64,000 nt of DNA, from the NCBI GenBank assembly GCA_046347475.1, contig JAXMGD010000001.1:1116001-1180000 (forward strand). Direction: 5' to 3'. Origin of the DNA: CAMCXE01 sp046347475. GTDB taxonomy: Bacteria; Pseudomonadota; Gammaproteobacteria; Pseudomonadales; Cellvibrionaceae. Each line of letters opens with the position of its first letter. Within the stretch, counting starts at the first letter, position 1. Under the pieces are notes generated by a model. The model was not told where the DNA came from. It made no database searches and saw only the letters and a program-made list of their open reading frames with translations. A program made the translations under genes and the position numbers. Positions 53,382 through 61,874 of the stretch are shown here, piece after piece.

Positions 53382-54449
53382 CTAATTAGTACTTTTAGCC
53401 GTTTCAAAATGCACGCTAGTTAAATTGACTAAGGGTTGGGTGGGCTGCTCGGTAAATCCATCACTATTTTGATCGATATATAAAGCGGCTATACCCTGGG
53501 CATTGGCGATGGGTGTGCCTGCTTGGCTGCCCAAACACAGCAGTGCCGTTGACCAGGCGTCGGCTAGGGTGGGGTCTGGATTTAATACGGTGGCGGAGGC
53601 GCTGGTGTGGGTGATGGGTTTGCCGGTGCGGGCGTCGAGTATGTGGCTGTAGCGTTTGCCGTCGGCATCAAAATAATGGTGGTAGGTGCCCGAGGGCATC
53701 ATGGCCATGGGTTCAATGCTGTTAAACACGGCTATTTTTTCTATTTTTTGTTCATTGCTGAGGGGCTTTTCCAGGGCGATGCGCCAGGGTTTGTTGCCGG
53801 GTTTTTGGCCGCGGGCTTTTAATTCGCCGCCGATTTCTACTATGTAGTTGGTGATCTGCTGGGCTTCTAAAATCGCGGCAATTGTGCTGATGCTATAGCC
53901 TTGGCCTATGGAGGATAAATCAACCCGCAGCGAGGCAATTTTTTTGCGTAGGTGCGTTTTATCCAGTGTTTCGAGTTTATCCATGCCGACTAATTTAAGT
54001 GTTTCAGCCAAGGCCTGTTCGCTTGGGGGCGTAAATACATTATTTTTAAAACCCCATAAATCAAAAAGGGGTTTTATGGTGAGATCGTAACAGCCCATGC
54101 TGGCTTTATTTACGCTGCGGGCTATTTCGATGAGCTGCACAATCTCTGCGGACACTTCCACCGCTTCGGTGGTGGTTTGGCTATTAAATTGTTCAATGGC
54201 GGAATCGGGCCGGTAGTTGGAAATAGCTTGATCCAGCCGATTTAATTCTTGAGTGACTGCATCGGCCAGGGCCGCTTGTTGCGCTGGGCTAAATTGAGCG
54301 GGGGCTAGGTAGGTGATGTGGTAGCGGGTGCCTTGGGCGGCGCCTTCAATTAAATAGGTGGCAGGCTCGTAGCTGCAGGCGCATAAGGCCAGAATAACGC
54401 CTGTGGTGAAGACGTTTATTAAGGCCTGTGCCTTAATCGTCGTCTTCAT
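53382..54449 (-). CDS. apbE: ApbE, periplasmic FAD:protein FMN transferase
   Basis: 355 residues from the ATG at 54449 (MKTTIKAQALINVF); an ATG two codons earlier is possible. Lipobox LALCACS places it in the periplasm. YLIEGAAQGTRYHITYLAPA, LFDLWGFKNN, VDLSSIGQGYSISTIAAILE and SHILDARTGKPITHTSASAT are ApbE motifs. It attaches FMN to Thr in proteins such as RnfG and RnfD, whose D-x3-GAT acceptor sites are present in this operon. The start lies within the end of rnfH (17-base overlap). A longer frame to 54635 only shadows rnfH. Confidence 0.9.
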   Translation of the reverse strand: MKTTIKAQALINVFTTGVILALCACSYEPATYLIEGAAQGTRYHITYLAPAQFSPAQQAALADAVTQELNRLDQAISNYRPDSAIEQFNSQTTTEAVEVSAEIVQLIEIARSVNKASMGCYDLTIKPLFDLWGFKNNVFTPPSEQALAETLKLVGMDKLETLDKTHLRKKIASLRVDLSSIGQGYSISTIAAILEAQQITNYIVEIGGELKARGQKPGNKPWRIALEKPLSNEQKIEKIAVFNSIEPMAMMPSGTYHHYFDADGKRYSHILDARTGKPITHTSASATVLNPDPTLADAWSTALLCLGSQAGTPIANAQGIAALYIDQNSDGFTEQPTQPLVNLTSVHFETAKSTN

Positions 54450-54690
54450 CGTCATCCAAAATACGGATAATGGGCTGATAAATTTCAATGCGATCGCCGG
54501 GGTGTACCGGTGCATCGGGTTTGGTGAATTTGCCGAAAATGCCAATTTTAGCCTGCCTAAGATTAATCTCGGGGAATTGTTGCAGTATGCCCGATTTTTC
54601 AATGGCGGTGGCGACGGTGGTTTCGTCATCCACATTAAAATCCACCCAGTAGGGTGAGCGTTCGGCGGCGTAGGCGATGCTGATTTTCAT
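54433..54690 (-). CDS. rnfH: RnfH
   Basis: 85 residues of the RnfH ubiquitin-like family: ISIAYAAERSPYWVDFNVDD, KSGILQQFPEINLRQAKIGI and PGDRIEIYQPII. The C-terminus is a run of Asp/Glu. It is an accessory subunit found in nif-linked rnf clusters. It follows rnfE by 27 bases. Confidence 0.9.
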   Translation of the reverse strand: MKISIAYAAERSPYWVDFNVDDETTVATAIEKSGILQQFPEINLRQAKIGIFGKFTKPDAPVHPGDRIEIYQPIIRILDDDEDDD

Positions 54691-54717
54691 AGGAACCTCC
54701 TAATAAACCTTGGCAAA

Positions 54718-55407
54718 TTAGGTTTGCAATATTACTAAAGGCGACGGTGGCGTTTGGGCTTTTTTGCGGCTGAGGTAATTATCGATGGCGCGTTTAGCGG
54801 CAATTAAAAACCCCAGGGTTAAAAAAGCACCGGGCGGTAAAATGGCTAACAAAATACCTTGGAAATGCGGTATTACGACGGTTTCCAACCAGGCGAAATG
54901 AGCGCCGAGTAAAAGCGATGCGTGGGCGAACAAAGTGCCACTGCCGAGTACTTCGCGCACGCCACCTACTACAGTTAATACCAGGGTAAAGCCAATACCC
55001 ATGGCGAGCGCATCGGCCATGGAGGGTAAAATAGGATGTTTAATCGCGTAGGCTTCGGCGCGGCCAAAGATGGCGCAGTTGGTTACAATCAACGCAATAA
55101 ATAATCCCAGCACTTTATACAGCGAGTGCATCCAGGCGTTGATGGTCATATCGATTACGGTTACTACGGCGGCGATAATGACAATCATCACCGGAATACG
55201 CACCTGGGGTGTAATCACGCCGCGCACCATTGAAATCATGGCGTTGGTGAGAATTAATACCACAATTGTGGCAAGGCCCATCCCCAATCCATTAGTGGCA
55301 CTGGTAGTTACGGCCATCATGGGACATAGGGCAAGAATTTGACCGAGGGAAATATTATTGTCCCATAGGCCGTCGCGGAATATGTGTCCGTAGTTATACT
55401 GGCTCAT
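54718..55407 (-). CDS. rnfE: RnfE, membrane subunit of the Rnf complex
   Basis: 229 residues from the ATG at 55407 (MSQYNYG). Six membrane helices with LGQILALCPMMAVTTSATNG, which carries the cysteine conserved in RnfA/RnfE, and NCAIFGRAEAYA with the second. Together with RnfA it binds an intramembrane Fe-S centre. Confidence 0.95.
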   Translation of the reverse strand: MSQYNYGHIFRDGLWDNNISLGQILALCPMMAVTTSATNGLGMGLATIVVLILTNAMISMVRGVITPQVRIPVMIVIIAAVVTVIDMTINAWMHSLYKVLGLFIALIVTNCAIFGRAEAYAIKHPILPSMADALAMGIGFTLVLTVVGGVREVLGSGTLFAHASLLLGAHFAWLETVVIPHFQGILLAILPPGAFLTLGFLIAAKRAIDNYLSRKKAQTPPSPLVILQT

Positions 55408-55441
55408 AATCATCTACCTTATTAAAACGCCTTTGGGGCGA

Positions 55442-56077
55442 TCAGTTTTTGCTGTCGATGCTTTGGGTTTTTGACCATTCTTGATAAAACTGCATACCCT
55501 GGTGCACGCCTTTTACCACGGCCCTCGGTGTAATGGTGGCACCGGCAAATTGGTCAAATTCGCCGCCGTCTTTTTTCACCGCCCAATTTTTTTCAGATGT
55601 ATTGGCGAGGGATTTGCCATTAAAACTTTTAATCCATTCGCTTTTTTCTACCTCGATTTTATCGGCCAGGCCCGGTGTTTCCTTGTGGCTAACAATACGC
55701 ACGCCGTTAATTTCGCCCTGGGCATTTACGCCCATAATGAGTTGAATTTTGCCGCCCCAGCCTTGAATCGTTACTTGTAATACCGCTCCACTTAATTGGC
55801 CGCTTTTACTGGCCTTCATCACGGTGATGGGGTTGCTCGTGATGGGGCTGTCGCTGATGGTGGTGCTTTCTTTAATCGGGTTGTTGTCGTAGAGGTTGGA
55901 GGGCAATACGTCCGCCATCATGGCTAATTTATCCTGGTTGACTTGCTCTTCAATAATCACGCTGGTTTTGCTGTTGCCCACTATGAGCAGCACGCTGATT
56001 AAGCAACAAACGCCGCCTAATAAACCGGCTTGGTAGGGTAGGCGCGAGCGAAAACCTTCTTGTGCAACGCTGGACAT
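55442..56077 (-). CDS. rnfG: RnfG, FMN-carrying subunit
   Basis: 211 residues with one N-terminal membrane helix and a periplasmic FMN_bind domain. GEINGVRIVSHKETPGLADK is the family motif, and FDQFAGATITPRAVVKG holds the flavinylated threonine (D-x3-GAT). It is the expected substrate of ApbE. Confidence 0.95.
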   Translation of the reverse strand: MSSVAQEGFRSRLPYQAGLLGGVCCLISVLLIVGNSKTSVIIEEQVNQDKLAMMADVLPSNLYDNNPIKESTTISDSPITSNPITVMKASKSGQLSGAVLQVTIQGWGGKIQLIMGVNAQGEINGVRIVSHKETPGLADKIEVEKSEWIKSFNGKSLANTSEKNWAVKKDGGEFDQFAGATITPRAVVKGVHQGMQFYQEWSKTQSIDSKN

Positions 56078-56080
56078 AAA

Positions 56081-57172
56081 TTAGGGCTCCTTACGGGCGG
56101 AGGGGACTTTAAGCGGGCGGCCCCGGCCATCGCGGCCGTAGGAGCGGGGTTTGGTTATGCGGTCAATTAATGGCGTGAGCGCATTCATAAATAACACCGC
56201 AAAAGCCACGGCTTCGGGAAAGCCGCTGTAGGCGCGAATGACAAACACCATAAAGCCGCAGCCTATGCCAAAGATTAATTTGCCTTTATTACTGGCCGGT
56301 GAGGTGACGTAATCGGTGGCGATAAAAAAGGCGCCCATGGCAATGCCGCCGGAGGTGAGGTGAACACTCGCTGCGGCGTAACGGGCGGGGTTGGCGTGGT
56401 GGAATAGGCCACTCAAAAACGCGAGGCTCGCTAAAAACGCCACCGGTATATGCCAGCTGATAATGCGCAGGTACATAAGCCATAAGCCGCCTATAAGGAT
56501 TAATAATTCTGATGTTTCCCCCATGCTGCCGCGGGTATGGCCTATGAAGGCTTGGCCTAAGGAAAAGTGCTGGGCCAGCATGTCGCCGATGGGCAGGCTG
56601 GTGGTGTAGTTGGCTTTGGCTTCCCCCAAAATGGTGGCGCCGGTGGCGCCGTCGGGGATGCTGGTGAGGCCCAGGGTGATGCCGAGGCCATCGCCAATAC
56701 TCGGCGCCAATAGGCTGCCAAACGGTGTGACATTGGCCCAGGTGGACATTTGCACCGGAAAAGAAATAAGCAGGGCGACGCGGGCGAGCATAGCGGGGTT
56801 AAAGAGGTTTTGGCCGAGGCCGCCGTACACCTGTTTGCCTATGCCTATGGCAAACGCGGCGCCGCCCACGCCAATCCACCAGGGCGCCCAGGGCGGCAGG
56901 CTTAAGGCTAATAACCAGCCGGTGAGCAATGCGGAGGAATCCTTCAGGCGCGCCAGTGGTTGGCCCTGGCCCCAGAGGCAGAGGGCCTCGCTAATGAGGG
57001 CGCCTGTGCAGGTGAAGAGCCATAAAAATACCGCGGGCCAGCCGAATAAATAAAAGCCGAAGGCGGTGGCAGGGGCCAGGGCAAAACACACCTGCAGCAT
57101 GATGCGATCGACGCTGGCGCGGTCGTGGGCGTGGGGGGCGGCGCCCGCCAGGGGTATGCTTGGGGCGGTCAT
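56081..57172 (-). CDS. rnfD: RnfD, flavin-carrying membrane subunit
   Basis: 363 residues with about nine membrane helices. TSIPDGATGATILGEAK contains the D-x3-GAT threonine for covalent FMN. QNLFNPAMLARVALLISFPV and FFIATDYVTSPASNKG are typical RnfD segments. It starts 20 bases after the rnfC stop, and rnfG follows 3 bases after it. Confidence 0.95.
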   Translation of the reverse strand: MTAPSIPLAGAAPHAHDRASVDRIMLQVCFALAPATAFGFYLFGWPAVFLWLFTCTGALISEALCLWGQGQPLARLKDSSALLTGWLLALSLPPWAPWWIGVGGAAFAIGIGKQVYGGLGQNLFNPAMLARVALLISFPVQMSTWANVTPFGSLLAPSIGDGLGITLGLTSIPDGATGATILGEAKANYTTSLPIGDMLAQHFSLGQAFIGHTRGSMGETSELLILIGGLWLMYLRIISWHIPVAFLASLAFLSGLFHHANPARYAAASVHLTSGGIAMGAFFIATDYVTSPASNKGKLIFGIGCGFMVFVIRAYSGFPEAVAFAVLFMNALTPLIDRITKPRSYGRDGRGRPLKVPSARKEP

Positions 57173-57192
57173 AGGGGTGTCTCGGTACAGGT

Positions 57193-58686
57193 TTATTCGG
57201 CGGTTTCGGTGTTGGTTTCGGTGTTCGTTGCAGCCGTCTCCGTGCCGCCGCGCTTGGCTTTCTTCTGGCTTTTGGCTGCCGCCTTGGCCGCCGCTTCCCG
57301 CTCTAGGCGCTCGTTGCGCTCGTTGGTTAAGCGCACGGTGTATTCCATTTTTTTCTGGCCGGCCGAGCGCTCATACAACTCGCCTTTGGCGTATTCAAAA
57401 AATTGCACCAGGGGAATATGAGAGGGGCACACGTAGGAACAGGAGCCGCACAGAATGCAGTCCCGCAGGCCGTATTCCTGGGCTTGGTCAAAATTATCCA
57501 CGCGGGCAAACTTGGCCATTTCCAGGGGCACCAACCCCATAGGGCAGGCGCTCACGCAACGGCTGCAGCGAATACAGGGGGAGGGCGCCTCGGCGTTGAC
57601 TTCTTTTTGGCTTAAGGCCAGCACGCCGGAGCAGCCCTTGAGCAGGGGCACATCTAATGTAGGTAGGGCTTGGCCCATCATGGGGCCGCCCATCAAGAGG
57701 CGCACAGGCTTACCTATGAGGCCGCCACAGGTTTCAACCAGGTGGCTTAAGGGGGTGCCTATCAGCGCTTCAACATTTTGCGGCTGGCCGATGCAGTCGC
57801 CGCCCACCGTGAGCACGCGGGAGATCAGGGGGCGGCCATAACACAGGGCCTGTTGTATGGCGTACACGGTGGCGACGTTATGCACCAACACACCCACGTC
57901 ATTGCTGCGGCCCCCGGCGGGCACTTCTAAACCGGTGACGGCTTGAATCAGCTGTTTGGCCGAACCCATGGGATAACGCGACGGCACCACGGCCACCTCA
58001 ATCATGCCGTGGGGTGCGGCGGCTTGGCGGATGGCGGCAATGGCCTCGGGCTTGTTGTCCTCAATGCCGATGACCACCCGGTAGGCCTCGATGATGTAGC
58101 GCACAAGCAGGGCGCCCTCGACGATTGCTTCAGCCCGCTCACGCATCAGGCGATCATCAGTAGTGAGGTAAGGCTCGCACTCGCCGCCGTTGATCAGCAG
58201 GGTTTTAATCTCGTAACGGCGGCCCTGGCGCAGTTTGACCGCCGCCGGGAAAATGGCCCCGCCCATACCCACTATGCCGGCTTCTTCCACTTTGGTGGCC
58301 AGTTCCTCCGGGCTTAGGTCGCGGGGATTGGGCATGGGGGTAAGCTCAATCCAGCGGTCTTCGCCATCGCTGGCGATGACTATGGCTTGGGTGGGTAAGC
58401 CTGAGGGGTGGGGGGCAATAATTTCGTCGATGGCCACCACCGTGCCGGAGGTGGGGGCGTGTAGGTTCGTTGACAGCGACCCACCGGCAATGGCGATACG
58501 CTGGCCCTTGAGCACCCGCTCGCCCACTTTTACCAAGGGACGCGATTGCTCGCCCGCCTGTTGGCCCAGGGGTAAATACACCCGGGCGGGCAGGGGCACT
58601 TGGGTCAGTATGGGGCGGCTGGCGGTGGCATCCTTGTGGCCAGCCGGGTGTACGCCGCCGGGCATAATGGTTTTTAAGCTAAACAT
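57193..58686 (-). CDS. rnfC: RnfC, NADH/ferredoxin-linked Fe-S subunit
   Basis: 497 residues from the ATG at 58686 (MFSLKTIMPGGVHPAGHKD). The NADH/FMN-binding part includes GMGGAIFPAAVKL and NGGECEPYLTTDDRLM. Two [4Fe-4S] motifs are visible: CIRCSRCVSACPMGLVP and CILCGSCSYVCPSHIPL. The C-terminus is a charged, alanine-rich tail. It exchanges electrons with NADH or ferredoxin. Confidence 0.95.
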   Translation of the reverse strand: MFSLKTIMPGGVHPAGHKDATASRPILTQVPLPARVYLPLGQQAGEQSRPLVKVGERVLKGQRIAIAGGSLSTNLHAPTSGTVVAIDEIIAPHPSGLPTQAIVIASDGEDRWIELTPMPNPRDLSPEELATKVEEAGIVGMGGAIFPAAVKLRQGRRYEIKTLLINGGECEPYLTTDDRLMRERAEAIVEGALLVRYIIEAYRVVIGIEDNKPEAIAAIRQAAAPHGMIEVAVVPSRYPMGSAKQLIQAVTGLEVPAGGRSNDVGVLVHNVATVYAIQQALCYGRPLISRVLTVGGDCIGQPQNVEALIGTPLSHLVETCGGLIGKPVRLLMGGPMMGQALPTLDVPLLKGCSGVLALSQKEVNAEAPSPCIRCSRCVSACPMGLVPLEMAKFARVDNFDQAQEYGLRDCILCGSCSYVCPSHIPLVQFFEYAKGELYERSAGQKKMEYTVRLTNERNERLEREAAAKAAAKSQKKAKRGGTETAATNTETNTETAE

Positions 58687-58722
58687 AATCGGCACTTCTA
58701 CTAACAGGCGAGGGGGGGCGGC

Positions 58723-59274
58723 TTAGGCGGATGCCGCCAGCGGCAAGGATTCCAGCGCAGGCTTTGGCCAGTGCCAATTGTTGAGGGTTACAGGCTCCGG
58801 CATCATGCTGATGCAATCCTCCGGGCACTCATCCGCGCATTTACTGCAGCCGATACAGGCCTTTTCCATCACCACATGCAGTTGTTTGTTGGCGCCGACT
58901 ATGGCGTTAGTGGGGCAGACTTTGAAGCAGCGGGTACAGCCCACGCAGAGCTGTTTCTCTATACGCGCCACCATGGGGCCCTTCACTTCACCTAGGCTGC
59001 TCAGGTCTATATCCAAACACTTAGCGAGGGCCTCAATGACGTTTTTACCACCGGGCGGGCAGCAGGTGATGGGGGCGTCGCCATCGACTATGGCCTTAGC
59101 CGCAGGGCCACAGCCGGGGTAGCCGCACTGGCCGCACTGGCTGCCCGCTAAAAGGCCTTCCACCTCTTTAACCAAGGGGTTTTCATCACCCACGGCAAAT
59201 ACTTTGGCCGCAATCCCCAATAATAATCCCAGCGATAATCCCAAAAGGGTTAAAACCAACGTAGCGGTAAACAT
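58723..59274 (-). CDS. rnfB: RnfB, ferredoxin-like subunit
   Basis: 183 residues. An N-terminal helix anchors it; CGQCGYPGCGPAAKAI and TCCPPGG bind one cluster; CVGCTRCFKVCPTNAIVG and CIGCSKCADECPEDCI bind two more [4Fe-4S] clusters. It interacts directly with soluble ferredoxin or flavodoxin. Confidence 0.95.
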   Translation of the reverse strand: MFTATLVLTLLGLSLGLLLGIAAKVFAVGDENPLVKEVEGLLAGSQCGQCGYPGCGPAAKAIVDGDAPITCCPPGGKNVIEALAKCLDIDLSSLGEVKGPMVARIEKQLCVGCTRCFKVCPTNAIVGANKQLHVVMEKACIGCSKCADECPEDCISMMPEPVTLNNWHWPKPALESLPLAASA

Positions 59275-59288
59275 ACAGAAGTGTCCTC

Positions 59289-59861
59289 TTAAATCATGCC
59301 GCTAAAGCCCATAAAAATGAGCGATAACAAGCCTGCGGTAATTAATCCGATGGGAGTGCCTTTAAAGGTGTCGCTCACATTCGCTATGGCCAGGCGCTCT
59401 CTAAGGCCTGCAAAAATAACCATCACCAGGGTAAAACCAACGGATGAGCCCACCGCATAAATAAGGCTTTGGCCTAGGCTGTGGTGCAAACTGGTATTGA
59501 GCAGCGGTACGGCGAGCACCGCGCAGTTAGTCACAATCAGCGGTAAATAAATGCCGAGGGATTTATGCAAAAGTGGGCTGGCTTTACGCATCACCGCCTC
59601 GGTAAATTGCACCACGGCGGCGGCTAATAAAATAAAGGATAAAATACGCAAATATTCGATATGCATAGGGATTAACAACCACTCGTCAATTACCCAGGCA
59701 CACAAAGATGAAACGGTAATAACAAAGGTCGTCGCAAGCCCCATCCCGAGGGCAGAATCCAATTTATTGGTTACACCCATCACCGGGCAAAGGCCTAAAA
59801 ATTTCACCAACACCATATTGTTTACCAGGGTGGTGCTGATAAATAGCAGTAAATAATCCAT
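59289..59861 (-). CDS. rnfA: RnfA, membrane subunit of the Rnf complex
   Basis: 190 residues from the ATG at 59861, preceded by GAGATAGG. Six helices; LVKFLGLCPVMGVTNKLDSA and VTNCAVLAVPLL contain the conserved cysteines shared with RnfE. A longer frame to 59912 adds 17 residues without a ribosome site. It is the first gene of the rnf operon, behind a sigma54 promoter at 59966-59981. Confidence 0.95.
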   Translation of the reverse strand: MDYLLLFISTTLVNNMVLVKFLGLCPVMGVTNKLDSALGMGLATTFVITVSSLCAWVIDEWLLIPMHIEYLRILSFILLAAAVVQFTEAVMRKASPLLHKSLGIYLPLIVTNCAVLAVPLLNTSLHHSLGQSLIYAVGSSVGFTLVMVIFAGLRERLAIANVSDTFKGTPIGLITAGLLSLIFMGFSGMI

Positions 59862-59965
59862 ACCTATCTCTCGGTTGTGGCGAGCGGGTGAAAACAAAAA
59901 ACGCCAGGTCAATAATGGGCTGAATTAATCGTTGGCTTTTCGATTGTTGGGCGTTACTGCCAAAG

Positions 59966-59981
59966 TGCAGAAACTATGCCA
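59966..59981 (-). promoter_or_regulatory. Sigma54 promoter of rnfA operon
   Basis: Leftward: TGGCATAGTTTCTGCA, with GG and GC 10 bases apart. The transcript should start about 93 bases upstream of rnfA. Confidence 0.8.
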
Positions 59982-60076
59982 CGCACTCTTTTGGCGAACA
60001 TTGTTAGTTTGGCGATTTTTTTAGCCTTATTTTGTCGCAAGCCCAGCGCAAAAAAGCCTGTTTTGTTGAATACCTA

Positions 60077-60092
60077 TGTCGCCTTTGCGACA
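60077..60092. promoter_or_regulatory. NifA upstream activator site 1
   Basis: TGTCGCCTTTGCGACA is TGT-N10-ACA with further dyad symmetry. It is 95 bases above the rnfA -24 box and about 110 bases before the nifL promoter, so it could serve both. Confidence 0.8.
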
Positions 60093-60120
60093 AATTAAAA
60101 TTCGCCCTGCCACAGCCTTT

Positions 60121-60136
60121 TGTCGCTTTTGTAACA
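60121..60136. promoter_or_regulatory. NifA upstream activator site 2
   Basis: TGTCGCTTTTGTAACA is a second TGT-N10-ACA, 44 bases from the first, or about four helical turns. It lies 50 bases before the nifL -24 box. Confidence 0.75.
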
Positions 60137-60186
60137 AAGCGTACAGGTGTGTAGCGCTTGCCCCCTATAAATAGGCGTTTTTGTGT

Positions 60187-60202
60187 AGGCACATATTTTG
60201 CC
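60187..60202 (+). promoter_or_regulatory. Probable sigma54 promoter of nifLA
   Basis: AGGCACATATTTTGCC has GG and GC 10 bases apart and matches GGCAC and TTGC. Only the first T of the -24 box differs. Expected start near 60213, about 57 bases before nifL. Confidence 0.65.
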
Positions 60203-60216
60203 CCTGGCACTTAACA

Positions 60217-60247
60217 CCACCGCAGAGGAGTTGGCACCCTGCGGTGG
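60217..60247 (+). promoter_or_regulatory. Hairpin in the nifL leader
   Basis: CCACCGCAG (60217-60225) pairs perfectly with CTGCGGTGG (60239-60247) around a 13-base loop that contains AGGAG. It would form within a few bases of the predicted 5' end of the nifLA mRNA. Confidence 0.65.
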
Positions 60248-60269
60248 CCTTTCAGCCAGAGGACAGCGT

Positions 60270-61862
60270 ATGCGTAAACTAGGGCAGTCACTTCCCGACC
60301 CCAACGGGCTTTTAATGGCCAGTAAAACAATCGCCCAAGGCCTGCTGCCCGAGCAAGAATTATTATCCGAAGCAGTGTTTTTTCAGGCGGTGGAACACAG
60401 CCCCGTGGCTATTTCCATCACCGATTTAAAAGCCAATATTCTCTACGCCAACCGCATGTTTACCCAGGTGACCGGCTACGCCATGGAAGAGGTAATCGGC
60501 AAAAATGAATCGATTCTCTCCAACCACACCACGCCGCGTTTGGCCTACCAAGCCCTCTGGGGCCGCTTGGCCCAACAAAAACCCTGGGCGGGTATGCTGC
60601 TCAATCGCCGTAAAGATGGCTCGTTATATTTGGCGGAATTAACTGTCGCACCGGTTATTAATGACAAGGGCGAAACGGTGAATTATCTCGGTATGCACCG
60701 GGACTGCACGGAGATTCACCAGCTTGAGCAGCGCGTGTTAAATCAAAAAGCCATGATAGAAGCGGTAATCAATGCCGCCCCCGAAGCCATGGTGGTTTTG
60801 GATGAGCAGGGCAAGGTGGTGTTATCCAACCCCAGCTTTATTGCCATAGCCGCTGAATTAGCGCCGGATAAAACCCAGGAAACCCTGCTGCATATACTCG
60901 GCGAAAAACTCGACGGGAAATTGGCCCCACTGCTCAACAACGGCCAGGGGTTTGCCAGTAAAGAAATTACCATCGATCAAGGTGGATATTCGCCGCGTTA
61001 TTTTTCCTGCTTTGGCACCTGTATTGATGTGCAGGGTGAAAATGCCGATGGCTTTTTTGAACAGACGGTTATTCACTACAAAATGCTGGTATTCAACGAT
61101 ATTACCGATGTGCGCAGACGCCAGCGTGATACCCATTTAACGGCCTTAAAAGCCCTTATGGCCGAGCAGGAATTAGTGCAGGGTATGCGCGAAACCCTCA
61201 ATGGCGCCATTCATCAATTACAAGGCCCCGTTAATATATTTGCCGCCGCCGTAACTATTATGCAGCGCCGCGCGGTGGCTCAGCGGGATGATTTTGTCCT
61301 CAACGCACTAGAAGAAGCTATAAATGCAGGCCAGCAAGCGCTGGATAATTTAACGGCGGCCTTGCCGCCACCGCTGCAGGAGGCGAAAAAACCGGTCAAT
61401 ATTAACCAGTTAATTCGCGATGCTATAGCCTTATCAACCCTCTCGTTGTTATCCCAAGGCATTACCATTGAGTGGAAACCGTCGTTATATTTACCGGCGG
61501 TTATAGGTAAGGAACAGCGTTTGCTGGGTATGTTTAAACAGTTAATCGACAATGCGATTGAAGCTATGAGTGATCGCAAAATAGATTATCGGGAATTAAC
61601 CATAGTCACCTATGGGGAAAAAGACCGTGTTATTTGTGAAATCACCGATACGGGGCCGGGCATAAAACCTGAGCTTAGGGTGAAAGTTTTTGAGCCTTTT
61701 TACAGCACCAAACCGCCAGGGCGCAGTTGCCGAGGGATGGGGTTATCCATGGTGCAGGAAATAGTCGCCGATCACGCAGGCACAGTATTTATTGATCCTG
61801 CGTACCGCGAGGGCTGCCGAGTGGTATTGCACTTGCCCCTCACCTCGGCCGGAAGATCCTAA
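60270..61862 (+). CDS. nifL: NifL, redox and nitrogen-responsive anti-activator
   Basis: 530 residues from the ATG at 60270 (MRKLGQSLPDPNG), preceded by AGAGGA. PAS1 (about 40-150: AVEHSPVAISITDLKANILY, GKNESILSNHTTPRLAYQA) binds FAD in Azotobacter. A second PAS (about 165-280) and an H-like segment (HQLQGPVN) follow, and the C-terminal GHKL domain has FKQLIDNAIEAM, ITDTGPGIKPE and GMGLSMVQEI. It inhibits NifA when oxygen or fixed nitrogen is present. A frame start at the TTG 60198 overlaps the promoter and is rejected. Confidence 0.95.
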   Translation: MRKLGQSLPDPNGLLMASKTIAQGLLPEQELLSEAVFFQAVEHSPVAISITDLKANILYANRMFTQVTGYAMEEVIGKNESILSNHTTPRLAYQALWGRLAQQKPWAGMLLNRRKDGSLYLAELTVAPVINDKGETVNYLGMHRDCTEIHQLEQRVLNQKAMIEAVINAAPEAMVVLDEQGKVVLSNPSFIAIAAELAPDKTQETLLHILGEKLDGKLAPLLNNGQGFASKEITIDQGGYSPRYFSCFGTCIDVQGENADGFFEQTVIHYKMLVFNDITDVRRRQRDTHLTALKALMAEQELVQGMRETLNGAIHQLQGPVNIFAAAVTIMQRRAVAQRDDFVLNALEEAINAGQQALDNLTAALPPPLQEAKKPVNINQLIRDAIALSTLSLLSQGITIEWKPSLYLPAVIGKEQRLLGMFKQLIDNAIEAMSDRKIDYRELTIVTYGEKDRVICEITDTGPGIKPELRVKVFEPFYSTKPPGRSCRGMGLSMVQEIVADHAGTVFIDPAYREGCRVVLHLPLTSAGRS

Positions 61863-61874
61863 CGAGTAGACCCT

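Larger units (their letters stand above)
59862..60269. promoter_or_regulatory. Divergent rnfA-nifL control region
   Basis: 408 bases holding sigma54 promoters for both directions, two NifA sites and a nifL leader hairpin, each listed separately. No gene. Confidence 0.8.

Noticed and set aside
60198..60269. Extended nifL start at a TTG
   Set aside because: The TTG lies within the predicted sigma54 promoter, upstream of the transcript start.
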